From: an uncultured Chlorobiaceae bacterium
Lineage (GTDB): Bacteria; Bacteroidota; Chlorobiia; Chlorobiales; Chlorobiaceae
Assembly (NCBI GenBank): GCA_903865705.1
Contig: CAIPKT010000104.1
Location: 1-56,443, forward strand
Direction: 5' to 3'
DNA: 56,443 nucleotides
Shown: positions 44,952 through 52,889 of the stretch, one piece after another
Layout: each line of letters starts with the position of its first letter
Numbering within the stretch: the first letter of the stretch is position 1
Position numbers and translations under genes: made by a program
The notes under the pieces: generated by a model
What the model was told of the DNA's origin: nothing
What the model saw: the letters and a program-made list of their open reading frames with translations, nothing else
Databases searched by the model: none

Positions 44952-46223
44952 ATGTTTGCCCTTGTTGACTGCAATAACTTCTATGCTTCGTGTGAACGGG
45001 TATTCAATCCCACCTTGCGCTTGCGCCCGGTCGTTGTGCTATCGAATAACGATGGCTGCATTATTGCCCGCTCGGAAGAGGCCAAAGCGCTGGGCATCCA
45101 GATGGGCACGCCGGAGTTCAAGTGCCGCCCGCTGCTGCAATCGCATGCGGTTGCGGTCTTCTCCTCGAACTATCCCCTTTATGGCGATATGTCGTCGCGG
45201 GTGATGATGACGCTTGCCGCCCTTGCTCCGGAAATTGAAGTCTACTCCATCGATGAGGCTTTTCTGGATATGACGAGCTTTGCGCGCTTCGACCTCACGG
45301 AATATGGCAGGCTGATTCGCAAGACCGTCCGGCAACATACCGGCATTCCGGTTTGTGTGGGCATGGCGCCGACGAAAACACTTGCGAAGATGGCTAACCG
45401 GCTGGCAAAAAAGAACCCGCACTATCTGGGCGTCTGCATACTCAACAGCGAAGCCGAAATCCAGTCGGCACTTGAACGAACAAAGGTTGAAGATATCTGG
45501 GGCATCGGGCGGCAGTGGAGCAAGCTGTTGCAGGCAAAGCGGATCGAGAGCGCCGCTGACCTGGCCGCCGCGCCTGCCGCCTGGGTGCAAAAGCACCTGC
45601 ACATCGTGGGCGCCAGAATACAGGCTGAACTGCAAGGCCAATCCTGCCTGCCAATGGAGCTGGTGCGGCCCGCAAAGCAAAGCATCTGCACCTCACGCTC
45701 CTTCGGCCGCAGCGTTACCGCCCGCGAAGAGCTGCAGCAAGCCGTGGCAACCTTCGCCGCCAAGTGCGCTCTCAAGCTCCGCAAAGAGCAGGCCGTTGCC
45801 TCCCTGCTTACCGTCTTTATCTCTACCAGCCCGTTCGACGAGTCGTGCGACCGCTACTGGGGAACCAGAACGGCTTCCCTGCCACGGCCAACCAGTGACA
45901 CCATGACCATTCTGAAAACAGCCCAGACCATGCTTGACGGCATCTTTCAGGAAGGCAAAAGCTACAAGAAAGCCGGCGTGCTCGTCAGCGGAATCATGCC
46001 GCAAGCAGCATGCAGCACAACCCTGTCGCTCTTTGCGGAAGAAGCGCCAGCACCGGAACCCGACAAAAAGATCATGCAGGTAATGGACGCGATTAATCAG
46101 CGCTACGGCAGCGGAGCCGTGCACCTGGCAGCAGAGAACTCAGAAAGCTGGAAGCCAAATCAGGAGAAGCTGTCAGCAAAGTATACGACACGGTGGGATG
46201 ATATTATTGAGGTGAAGGTGTAA
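44952..46223 (+). CDS. umuC: UmuC, DNA polymerase V catalytic subunit
   Basis: Y-family translesion polymerase. The 423-aa product opens FALVDCNNFYASCERVFNP, carries the catalytic YSIDEAFLDM acidic pair near residue 100, then the helix-hairpin-helix part (IWGIGRQWSKLLQ) and the little-finger domain. Length is normal for UmuC. It follows umuD closely, forming the classic SOS mutagenesis operon. GC is higher than in the flanks, for example at 45540-45720, which may mean it was acquired. Confidence 0.94.
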   Translation: MFALVDCNNFYASCERVFNPTLRLRPVVVLSNNDGCIIARSEEAKALGIQMGTPEFKCRPLLQSHAVAVFSSNYPLYGDMSSRVMMTLAALAPEIEVYSIDEAFLDMTSFARFDLTEYGRLIRKTVRQHTGIPVCVGMAPTKTLAKMANRLAKKNPHYLGVCILNSEAEIQSALERTKVEDIWGIGRQWSKLLQAKRIESAADLAAAPAAWVQKHLHIVGARIQAELQGQSCLPMELVRPAKQSICTSRSFGRSVTAREELQQAVATFAAKCALKLRKEQAVASLLTVFISTSPFDESCDRYWGTRTASLPRPTSDTMTILKTAQTMLDGIFQEGKSYKKAGVLVSGIMPQAACSTTLSLFAEEAPAPEPDKKIMQVMDAINQRYGSGAVHLAAENSESWKPNQEKLSAKYTTRWDDIIEVKV

Positions 46224-46467
46224 ACTCAAGCCTCCCCGCCCGCACATCACGCCTATTTGGATTGCAATGTTATTGATACTCCAGGTCGATCAGATTCTTG
46301 AAGTAATGGAGCGCTACACCTGTATTTGATACTCATATAACATATAACACGCATAACTCAGGGGTTTTCTGTTCTTAGCGAACGGTGAAATGTTTTTGCC
46401 GGTTTGTTAATGACGCACAAGATATTTAAGGTTGGTTAGTTGGTTCCAATTAAAATACCCGGTATTC

Positions 46468-47220
46468 ATGTTTAATAAACTCTTTATGAACAAGGTGTGG
46501 ACGGTGTCCGCCCTCTTTGGCATCTCGCTGGCCCTTTATGGTATTGACTTCAGTATTTCCGGCAACTTCAGGGAAATATCAGCCAGCTTTCTCGGCAATC
46601 TCGCCTTCCTGCCCATTTACATCATTGTCGTCACAATCCTCTTCGAAAGGGTGCTCAAAGAAAGGGAGCGCCAGCGGGTAATGAGAAAACTGAACATGGT
46701 CATCGGCGTCTTTTTCAGTGAATTCGGCAACCACCTGATAAAAGAGTTGTCGGTACACGTGACGGGAAGCGAAGAGCTGAAAAGCCGCCTGCGTATGACC
46801 GTATCATGGAAAAAGCAAGATTTTGACGCGGCGCTCGAGTATGTGCGCCAAAGCAACCAGAGGATCAACATCGATAGTGACGCCCTCCCCGGCCTGAAGC
46901 AGTTCATGGCCGGAAAACGGAGCTTCCTGTTGAGCCTGCTGGAAAACCAGAATCTGCTTGAGCATGAAAATTTTACCGACCTGCTCTGGGCAGCGTTTCA
47001 TATCACGGAAGAGCTCGGGGCCCGGCAGTCGTTCGATCGTCTTCCTCCGAGCGACAAAGAGCACATCAATGGCGACATAAAGCGGGTTTTTGGTCATCTG
47101 ATACGGGAATGGATCCTCTATATGCAGCATCTCAAGGAGGATTACCCCTATCTTTTTTCACTGGCGGTTCGTCTCAATCCTATGATCGACTCGCCGGATC
47201 CCGTGGTGTATCAGGACTGA
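46468..47220 (+). CDS. Membrane-anchored protein of unknown function
   Basis: 250-aa protein with two N-terminal membrane helices (VSALFGISLALYGI and the segment FLPIYIIVVTILF) followed by a helical cytoplasmic part: a charged linker (ERVLKERERQRVMRKL), then about 180 residues ending in DYPYLFSLAVRLNP. I do not recognise the family. The ATG at 46468 is chosen over a TTG at 46432. It lies just ahead of the Tad pilus locus on the same strand but is separated by 265 bases with its own promoter for flp, so linkage to the pilus is unproved. Confidence 0.7.
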   Translation: MFNKLFMNKVWTVSALFGISLALYGIDFSISGNFREISASFLGNLAFLPIYIIVVTILFERVLKERERQRVMRKLNMVIGVFFSEFGNHLIKELSVHVTGSEELKSRLRMTVSWKKQDFDAALEYVRQSNQRINIDSDALPGLKQFMAGKRSFLLSLLENQNLLEHENFTDLLWAAFHITEELGARQSFDRLPPSDKEHINGDIKRVFGHLIREWILYMQHLKEDYPYLFSLAVRLNPMIDSPDPVVYQD

Positions 47221-47312
47221 GGGCTTCCATGATGAGCTGAGCAATTTGTTCTTTGGCCGCCATGCACGATAGAAATCGTTGGCTTGAAAGGGCCTAAATC
47301 AATTTATTGCTC

Positions 47313-47342
47313 TTGACTTTACACTTTTTTTTTACATATATT
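47313..47342 (+). promoter_or_regulatory. Likely promoter of the Tad locus
   Basis: TTGACT at 47313-47318, an 18-base spacer with a T tract, then TATATT at 47337-47342. It is 144 bases before the flp start and fits the sigma-70 pattern well. Confidence 0.6.
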
Positions 47343-47388
47343 ACCATTGTAACACTTGCAATCTCATTATATGCGTATTAATAGGTTT

Positions 47389-47442
47389 CCCGCCCAATAA
47401 GTGGATATGAACTAAGGCCGCACTCACAAGGCGGGGGTTTTT
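47389..47442 (+). promoter_or_regulatory. Hairpin in the flp leader, possible attenuator
   Basis: CCCGCC at 47389-47394 pairs with GGCGGG at 47430-47435, followed by GGTTTTTATG. It lies between the promoter and the flp start, so it may act as a conditional terminator. The roughly 35-base loop holds further structure. I compared it with the c-di-GMP-I riboswitch pattern by memory and it does not fit. Confidence 0.35.
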
Positions 47443-47485
47443 ATGTGGGGGTAACGATTTACTAATATCATTGGGAGATAAAGCC

Positions 47486-47656
47486 ATGCTGAAAAAGTTC
47501 TTCTCTATCAAATCACAAAAAGGCGTAACGATGATTGAGTACGCCTTGATTGCCGCTCTGGTTGCTGTTGGTGTGATTGTAGCTCTTGGTCCTCTTAGAG
47601 ATGCGATAATTGACCTTTTTAATACTGTTGCAACGGCACTCAATAATGCTGCTTAA
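47486..47656 (+). CDS. flp: Flp-type pilin
   Basis: Main subunit of the Flp/Tad pilus, a thin adhesive fibre. The 56-aa prepilin starts MLKKFFSIKSQKG; the expected cut is after that glycine, before VTMIEYALIAALVAVG, where the E-Y pair at +5/+6 is diagnostic. A single hydrophobic helix follows and the tail ends NNAA. The ATG at 47486 has GGGAG eight bases upstream. First gene of the locus at 47.5-56.4 kb. Length fits the family (50-70 aa). Confidence 0.92.
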   Translation: MLKKFFSIKSQKGVTMIEYALIAALVAVGVIVALGPLRDAIIDLFNTVATALNNAA

Positions 47657-47684
47657 TAGTAATAACTCTTTTACAGCTTAAGCA

Positions 47685-48500
47685 GTGAAACTACCAGTAT
47701 TTGCTCTTGCCATCGCCCTCACTCTGGGTGCGATGGCAGCTTTTATCGCAGCCCGCTGGATGAACGATGCTCAAACCTCCGTATCCAGGGTCGTCATCGT
47801 TGAGCAGCCCATCGAAGCAGGCAAAGCTATTACGGTTGATCAAATCAAGGCCATCGATTGGCCAAGTTCGACCGTTCCCCGAGATGTATCAACTCGCACA
47901 ACTGACGTGGCGGGTCGAATTGCCCGCGTCTCCATGATCCCGGGTGAGCCTGTTTTACTTGGCAAATTGGCCCCTAAAACAGCAACGGGAGGCTTATCCT
48001 CGACCATCCCGGAGGGCAAACGCGCCATTACAATTCAAGTAACCGAGGTGATTGCTGTTGCTGGATTTGCCCTTCCGGGTAGCTACGTGGATGTTTTGGT
48101 TAGCAGCAAAGACGCCAACCAAGAGCCTTTTTCGCGAACAGTGCTGTCGCGCATCAAAGTGTTGGCTGTGGCCCAACAAACCACAGCAAATCCTGATGAG
48201 CCAAAAGTGGTCAATGCCGTAACCCTTGAGCTTACGCCGCTTGAATCAGAAAAGCTTGATCTGGCCCGCAATATCGGGAAGCTTGCTCTCGTCTTGCGCA
48301 ACGAATTCGACACCAGCGTCATAAACTCCGCTGGAGTGCGTCTGCAGGATATTATGAATTCACGGCCCGCTGATGCTGCCACTTCTTCGACGGCTGCATC
48401 AGCGCCACCGGATACCCAGACTGTGGCGGCACCGTTGCGTCAAAGCCATGGACCCGAAGAAATTCGTGGCGCCAGCCGCCAAACTGCTGTCACACCCTAA
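47685..48500 (+). CDS. cpaB: Tad pilus assembly protein CpaB/RcpC
   Basis: Periplasmic protein that supports the secretin channel. The 271-aa product begins at GTG with a membrane-signal helix (PVFALAIALTLGAMAAFIAA), followed by a SAF-like domain (IEAGKAITVDQIKAIDWP, about residues 43-62) that resembles antifreeze and flagellar FlgA domains, and a second repeat near VAVAGFALPGSYVDVLV (described loosely). The last 50 residues are low-complexity with Ala, Ser and Pro. It lies 28 bases after flp and 5 bases before the secretin gene. Confidence 0.9.
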   Translation: MKLPVFALAIALTLGAMAAFIAARWMNDAQTSVSRVVIVEQPIEAGKAITVDQIKAIDWPSSTVPRDVSTRTTDVAGRIARVSMIPGEPVLLGKLAPKTATGGLSSTIPEGKRAITIQVTEVIAVAGFALPGSYVDVLVSSKDANQEPFSRTVLSRIKVLAVAQQTTANPDEPKVVNAVTLELTPLESEKLDLARNIGKLALVLRNEFDTSVINSAGVRLQDIMNSRPADAATSSTAASAPPDTQTVAAPLRQSHGPEEIRGASRQTAVTP

Positions 48501-48505
48501 CCTAC

Positions 48506-49927
48506 ATGCACATGAATTTGATATGTCTAATGCGTTTTACCTTTAGGATGAGTGCTTTTGTAGCGCTTCTTGCTGGCACCGTAAGCGTGAGCGCAATGGC
48601 CTCTCCCTCGATCTACCTTGTGCCTGTGGGCGAATCCAGGGTCTACCGGCTCGCACGACCCATTACACGTGTTGCCGTGGGCAACCCGGAGGTGGCCGAT
48701 TATATCATCATTAACCCTTCCGAACTCTATCTGCTGGGTAAAAAAACAGGCGCAACCAATCTTGTTGTCTGGGATCAAAAAGGCAACTTCACCTCCACAC
48801 CGTTGCAAGTCAGCCGTAATATCCACCCCATAGAAGTCATGTTGAAAGTCGTTTTGCCCAATGAGACCGACATTCAGATTTTTGCCTGGGGGCCAGCGTT
48901 GGTACTGGCCGGCACGGTGTCGAACACCCTGGTTGCAGAAAGCGCCTACCGCCTGGTAAAATCGTATATGGGTGGCACGGTACCGGAAGTCAACCCCGAA
49001 ACGACCCTGGCGAATAGTGCCTCTGCCAGTGGCTCTGCGGCAACCACCATATCTGGCATGGGCGGTAGCAGCTCTGCTTCTGCCTCAGCCTCAGCCTCAG
49101 CCCCGGTTTCAGCGGCATCTGCCAACATACCTGGCGTGGTCAACCTCCTCAAAGTCCGCGACTCGCAACAAGTCCGCCTCGAAGTCCATATTGCTGAAGT
49201 TTCAAAGTCATACCTCGAAACGTTGGGCCTCGGCTGGACGCCAAGCTCAGGCAATATCCAAGGCAGCTTCCGTTCAGGGTTTGTCAGCAACGCCACGCTT
49301 GACCTCTTTCTGCATGGCAACCGGCTCCAGGTTGAAGCCCAGCGCAAAAACAGTTTGATTAAAATCCTGGCAGAACCTACCATTGTCGCCTTGAGCGGTC
49401 AAGAGGGGTACTTCCTGGTTGGCGGCAAAATTTATACGCCCACGGTCGGCTCCAACGGTACGGTCGACTACGTCGAACGCACCTATGGCGTTGGTTTGCG
49501 GTTTACGCCCATCGTACTGGATGGTGGTCGTATTTTGCTCAAGGTTGCACCTGAGGTCTCTGAGCCTAACCTGGTACCTGTCACTGCCGGAACAGCAAAC
49601 AATTTACCCTCCTTTAAAATCAGCTACGCTTCCACCAGCGTCCAAATGAAAGAGGGTGAAAATCTCGTTATTGGCGGTCTTCTGCGCGAAAAACTTACCG
49701 AAGACATACAGAGAGTGCCCTTGCTGGGTGACATTCCCCTTCTCGGCGCACTATTCCGACGCATCGAGAAGAGTTCTGAAACGACCGAACTCATGGTTGT
49801 AATTCGACCAACCCTGGTCAAAGCCAGCGCCTCTGCGCCGGTGCTCCCCACAGACAGGTTTGCCGCGCCTACTCAAAAAGAGCTTTTCATCGACGGAAAG
49901 CTTGAAGGGTCACGGGGGGTAAAATGA
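48506..49927 (+). CDS. cpaC: Tad pilus secretin CpaC/RcpA
   Basis: Outer-membrane ring through which the pilus passes. The 473-aa product has a signal peptide (to about residue 32), the N-terminal BON/pilus-retraction-like part (VGNPEVADYIIINPSELYLLG) and the C-terminal secretin domain with VALSGQEGYFLVGG and VPLLGDIPLLGALFR. Residues about 165-205 are a Ser/Ala run (SASASASASAPVSAAS) coded by GCCTCA hexamers. It ends with its TGA overlapping the tadE ATG. Full length. Confidence 0.93.
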   Translation: MHMNLICLMRFTFRMSAFVALLAGTVSVSAMASPSIYLVPVGESRVYRLARPITRVAVGNPEVADYIIINPSELYLLGKKTGATNLVVWDQKGNFTSTPLQVSRNIHPIEVMLKVVLPNETDIQIFAWGPALVLAGTVSNTLVAESAYRLVKSYMGGTVPEVNPETTLANSASASGSAATTISGMGGSSSASASASASAPVSAASANIPGVVNLLKVRDSQQVRLEVHIAEVSKSYLETLGLGWTPSSGNIQGSFRSGFVSNATLDLFLHGNRLQVEAQRKNSLIKILAEPTIVALSGQEGYFLVGGKIYTPTVGSNGTVDYVERTYGVGLRFTPIVLDGGRILLKVAPEVSEPNLVPVTAGTANNLPSFKISYASTSVQMKEGENLVIGGLLREKLTEDIQRVPLLGDIPLLGALFRRIEKSSETTELMVVIRPTLVKASASAPVLPTDRFAAPTQKELFIDGKLEGSRGVK

Positions 49928-50370
49928 GCGCAATGCGCGCAGATGCAGACAGGCTTCATGCCCCAACAACGGAGCGCGCTCAATCCCAAAAGGGCAGTGC
50001 TTTAGTCGAATTTGCGCTCATCCTGCCTATATTTCTGATGCTCATCTTCGGGATGGTTACTTTTTCTTTAGCCCTGTACAACAAAACCGTGCTCACCATG
50101 GCTACCCGTGAGGGTGCGCGTGCCGGAGCCAAGTACGTTGCAAACCGGACCAACACCCTCATCAAGAGCAACGCCACCACAGCTGTTACTGGTGCCTGTG
50201 GTAACCACCTCATCTCCTTTGGGACTGCCATGACCCCCATTATCACCTTTAATGCCGATCCGATTACTGACAAAATCCTCACCGTCAAAGCAAGAGTCAA
50301 TTACACTGGACTCTACATTTTTTCGATCAGTATTCCAATCTCGGCCCAATCCAGCATGAGGCTCGAATAA
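49924..50370 (+). CDS. tadE: TadE-family pseudopilin
   Basis: Minor pilin-like protein with a type IV-like signal: QKGSALVEFALILPIFLML (about residues 22-40) with the conserved glutamate at +5 after the glycine cut site. 148 aa, single membrane helix and a short periplasmic head with paired beta strands. Its ATG overlaps the cpaC stop by four bases, so translation is coupled. A typical TadE domain. Confidence 0.9.
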   Translation: MSAMRADADRLHAPTTERAQSQKGSALVEFALILPIFLMLIFGMVTFSLALYNKTVLTMATREGARAGAKYVANRTNTLIKSNATTAVTGACGNHLISFGTAMTPIITFNADPITDKILTVKARVNYTGLYIFSISIPISAQSSMRLE

Positions 50371-50372
50371 CC

Positions 50373-51521
50373 ATGGCACTTTCACACCACATCATCAAAC
50401 CGCTGCATGGCCATCGAGGCGGTGTCGCTATTTTGTTTGCCCTGTGCTTGCCGGTATTGATTGGCTTTGCCGCTTTGGCGGTTGATCTGGCCCGCATCAA
50501 CCTGACCAAGGTCGAACTGCAAAACGCAGCCGACGCTGCTGCCCTCGGCGGCGCTCGTTCACTCAGCGACACAGGGAGCTATCCCAATTGGTCAGCGGCC
50601 ACGGCCACGGCGTTGAATGTGGCACGACGCAACTTCGCCAATGACGGCCACCTGATTCAGGATGCTACCATTAATACGGGTTACAGGAACAATGACCCCT
50701 CGATCCGGGTCACGATTGCTATCTCCGGCACCCAAAATAACGGGCCCTTGCCGTTGTTTTTCGCCCCCATTCTGGGTATTGCCCCAAAAGTCATTCAAGC
50801 CAGTGCCGTTGCCACGATAACTGGTGGAGGTGGTCCTTTTGACTATGCAATATTTTCAGGCAGCACTTCAAATAATATGAGTATAAACGGCAGCTCTTAT
50901 AATATTAAAGGTTCAGTTCATGCCAATAAAAATCTAGATATCAATGGTAGTTCGATTACTATTACTGGTGCTGCAGAAGCAAGAGGAACAGTTACAACGA
51001 ATGGCAGCAACCTTAATATAGGTTCAATATTACCTAATGATGCAAGAGATATACCCATGCCGGATCAAAGTGCTTCTATAGCCGCAGCGGCAGCGGCAGC
51101 TCATCAAACGTATACCGGTTCCAAAACCATTAATGGAAGCAGTATTACTTCTAACCCGATTTACGTTCAAGGAAGTCCAGGCACTATCACGGTAAATGGC
51201 TCTTCATTTACCGCTACAGGAGCTGTTATGGCAGATGGCAATATTACTATAAATGGCAGTGGTGCGGCCTCAGGCAACAGTCAGGTATGCTTTTATTCTA
51301 AAAACGGCAATATAACTCTTAATGGTGGTAGTTATGCCCTAAATGGGGTATTGTACGCCCCCAATGGCAGCATTTTTATCAATGGTAGTAGCATTACGGT
51401 AAATGGTTCTATTGTAGGTAAAAAAATAAATATAAACGGTAGCAGTTTTAAAGTTGATAGAACCAATTATCCAATAACATCGCTATCGTTGCCAGGAACT
51501 AATGTGCAGTTGGTTGAATAA
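50373..51521 (+). CDS. tadG: TadG-like minor pilin with NGSS-repeat domain (chimeric)
   Basis: 382-aa protein. Residues 1-150 are a normal TadG opening: one membrane helix (VAILFALCLPVLIGFAALAV), VDLARINLTKVELQNAADAAALGGAR, and ITGG. From about residue 155 it becomes a run of short beta units with about six N-G-S-S and five N-G-S or N-G-G-S motifs, one turn roughly every 15-25 residues, as expected for a beta-solenoid. The DNA changes too: 34 of 60 bases are G or C at 50401-50460 but 18 of 60 at 50881-50940. No VWA domain is seen. The normal TadG C-terminus appears to lie out of frame just downstream. It could be a pilus-surface or adhesin subunit. Confidence 0.75.
   Translation: MALSHHIIKPLHGHRGGVAILFALCLPVLIGFAALAVDLARINLTKVELQNAADAAALGGARSLSDTGSYPNWSAATATALNVARRNFANDGHLIQDATINTGYRNNDPSIRVTIAISGTQNNGPLPLFFAPILGIAPKVIQASAVATITGGGGPFDYAIFSGSTSNNMSINGSSYNIKGSVHANKNLDINGSSITITGAAEARGTVTTNGSNLNIGSILPNDARDIPMPDQSASIAAAAAAAHQTYTGSKTINGSSITSNPIYVQGSPGTITVNGSSFTATGAVMADGNITINGSGAASGNSQVCFYSKNGNITLNGGSYALNGVLYAPNGSIFINGSSITVNGSIVGKKININGSSFKVDRTNYPITSLSLPGTNVQLVE
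50868..51455 (+). repeat. Coding repeats for N-G-S-S motifs in tadG
   Basis: About eleven imperfect copies of a unit coding I/V-N-G-S-S/G, at uneven 15-30 residue steps, with codons that differ between copies (AACGGCAGC, AATGGTAGT, AATGGCTCT). That points to old divergence rather than recent slippage. Amino acid pattern N-G-S is also a glycosylation-like sequon, but no glycosylation gene is beside it. Confidence 0.7.
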
Positions 51522-51697
51522 TTAGATTTAGGAGTAAATTTCTCGTAGCTCCTTTGGAGGATTTTATAAAACAGACGATAAAAAATATTACGGGTTATTT
51601 CATCAACAACGTGCCAATCGCCCCCACTGACCTGGGCACCGGCAACGGCAACGGTTTGCCACTTGGCGCCTACAGTCCACCCATACTGGTACAATAG
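51518..51697 (+). pseudogene. Orphan C-terminal fragment of a TadG protein
   Basis: In the frame one base behind tadG's, the sequence runs without a stop from 51518 to 51697 and reads EDFIKQTIKNITGYFINN and then APTDLGTGNGNGLPLGAY, ending YSPPILVQ. A proline-lysine/leucine-valine-glutamine ending is typical of TadG C-termini as I recall them. It has no start codon of its own beyond a TTG. GC returns to high (38 of 60 at 51601-51660). This fits the original end of tadG left behind by a segment swap or frameshift. Confidence 0.6.
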
Positions 51698-51698
51698 C

Positions 51699-52889
51699 AT
51701 GAACATTTTTACATATTCTCCCCACCCCTGGGAGGTTCCCGATAAACAACTTGAGCTGGGTCAACACCAACTGACCCGACTGGTGGGTGAGCAAGGGGAC
51801 ATGGAGCGCAAACTCACAGCCCAAAAACCAGACTTCGTATTTCTCGTAGGTTTTGACCCCACAGCCCCTCATTACATGCATGAGGTAGAGAAACTCTGCC
51901 TTGCTCTACCGCTTACCGCCATCGTGGTTCTGCGCCCACAAGCACCGCCTGAAATTTTGTTATCGCTTATGCGCGCTGGAGTGCGTGAAGTCATTGTCGA
52001 CAGCACCCCCGAAACCCTGAAACAAGTTATCGAACGCGCTCATCTTCGTGCCAGACGCGCCAGCATTATTAGTCAGGGTCGGGTTTTTGGATTTGTTTCT
52101 TCCAAGGGTGGAGATGGCAGCTCTTTCATAGCGGCCAACCTGGCCTTTGCTCTCTCTCAAGATCCCCGAAAAGGTACCCGTGTGCTGGCGATCGATTTTT
52201 CTTTACCCTTTGGCGACCTTGACATGTACCTCTCCGGAGATATCCACCTTCAAGATTTGGCTGATATCTCCAGTCAATCCGACCGGATCGACCAGTCGCT
52301 GCTCGACAGCATGGTGCAGCACCTCAGCCCAAAGCTCGACCTCATTTCCTCACCAGCCACGTTCGAAAAAATCGTTCAAATCGAACCCCAGCGCGTGAGC
52401 GAACTCATTCACATTGCTACCGCCTTTTACGACTACATTGTGGTTGACTTTGGCACCTCTTTCCATCAAGTTGACATTTGGCTTCTCGAGCACCTTAACG
52501 AACTCTGCATCGTCTTGACTCCAACGCTGCCATCGCTGCGCCGGGCGGGACAACTACTCGAACTCTGGAAAGAATTTGAAAAACCCACCACCCGTATCGA
52601 AATCATCCTCAACCGTGCTGACTCAGGTGTTAACATTTCTGGTTCCGAAATCGAGAAAGTCATCGGCAGGCAAATTGACAGACGCTTTCCCTCTGACCCG
52701 GAAGCGGTGCAAAAATCCCTTTTGCTTGGTAAGCCCTTCTTGCAGGTTGACCCAAAATCCAAATTTTCCAAAACCATCGACGACTGGGCAGCACACCTCA
52801 CGGGCAGCAGTCGTCGTAAACGCTCCTCGTTATGGCAACGCTTAAAGAGCAAATTGCTCGCTGGAACCTCTCTTCAAAAGGGACTTTAG
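51699..52889 (+). CDS. tadZ: Tad localisation ATPase TadZ/CpaE
   Basis: MinD/ParA-like ATPase that positions the pilus machine at the cell pole. The 396-aa product has a degenerate receiver-like N-terminal part (about 1-120) and the deviant Walker A VSSKGGDGSSFIAANLA (about residues 133-149), then LAIDFSLPFGDLDMYLSGD and YDYIVVDFGTSFHQ. The ATG at 51699 is preferred to one 12 codons earlier, which lies in the TadG fragment. It overlaps cpaF by 58 bases. Usual length. Confidence 0.9.
   Translation: MNIFTYSPHPWEVPDKQLELGQHQLTRLVGEQGDMERKLTAQKPDFVFLVGFDPTAPHYMHEVEKLCLALPLTAIVVLRPQAPPEILLSLMRAGVREVIVDSTPETLKQVIERAHLRARRASIISQGRVFGFVSSKGGDGSSFIAANLAFALSQDPRKGTRVLAIDFSLPFGDLDMYLSGDIHLQDLADISSQSDRIDQSLLDSMVQHLSPKLDLISSPATFEKIVQIEPQRVSELIHIATAFYDYIVVDFGTSFHQVDIWLLEHLNELCIVLTPTLPSLRRAGQLLELWKEFEKPTTRIEIILNRADSGVNISGSEIEKVIGRQIDRRFPSDPEAVQKSLLLGKPFLQVDPKSKFSKTIDDWAAHLTGSSRRKRSSLWQRLKSKLLAGTSLQKGL

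Noticed and set aside
46224-46467. A small plus-strand frame (17 codons from near 46265)
   Set aside because: Too short and with no ribosome site; I see nothing supportable in this 244-base gap.
47345-47485. c-di-GMP-I riboswitch in the flp leader
   Set aside because: The conserved GEMM core bases and tetraloop receptor are not found; only a simple hairpin is visible.
50837-51521. CRISPR or direct-repeat array reading of the repetitive tadG region
   Set aside because: The repeats are protein-level, uneven in spacing and diverged at DNA level, and stay in one open frame; no CRISPR-like repeats or spacers occur anywhere in the window.
51543-51697. The fragment after tadG as an independent small gene
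   Set aside because: No start codon beyond a TTG at 51554 and its sequence looks like a protein end, not a start; listed as a pseudogene fragment instead.
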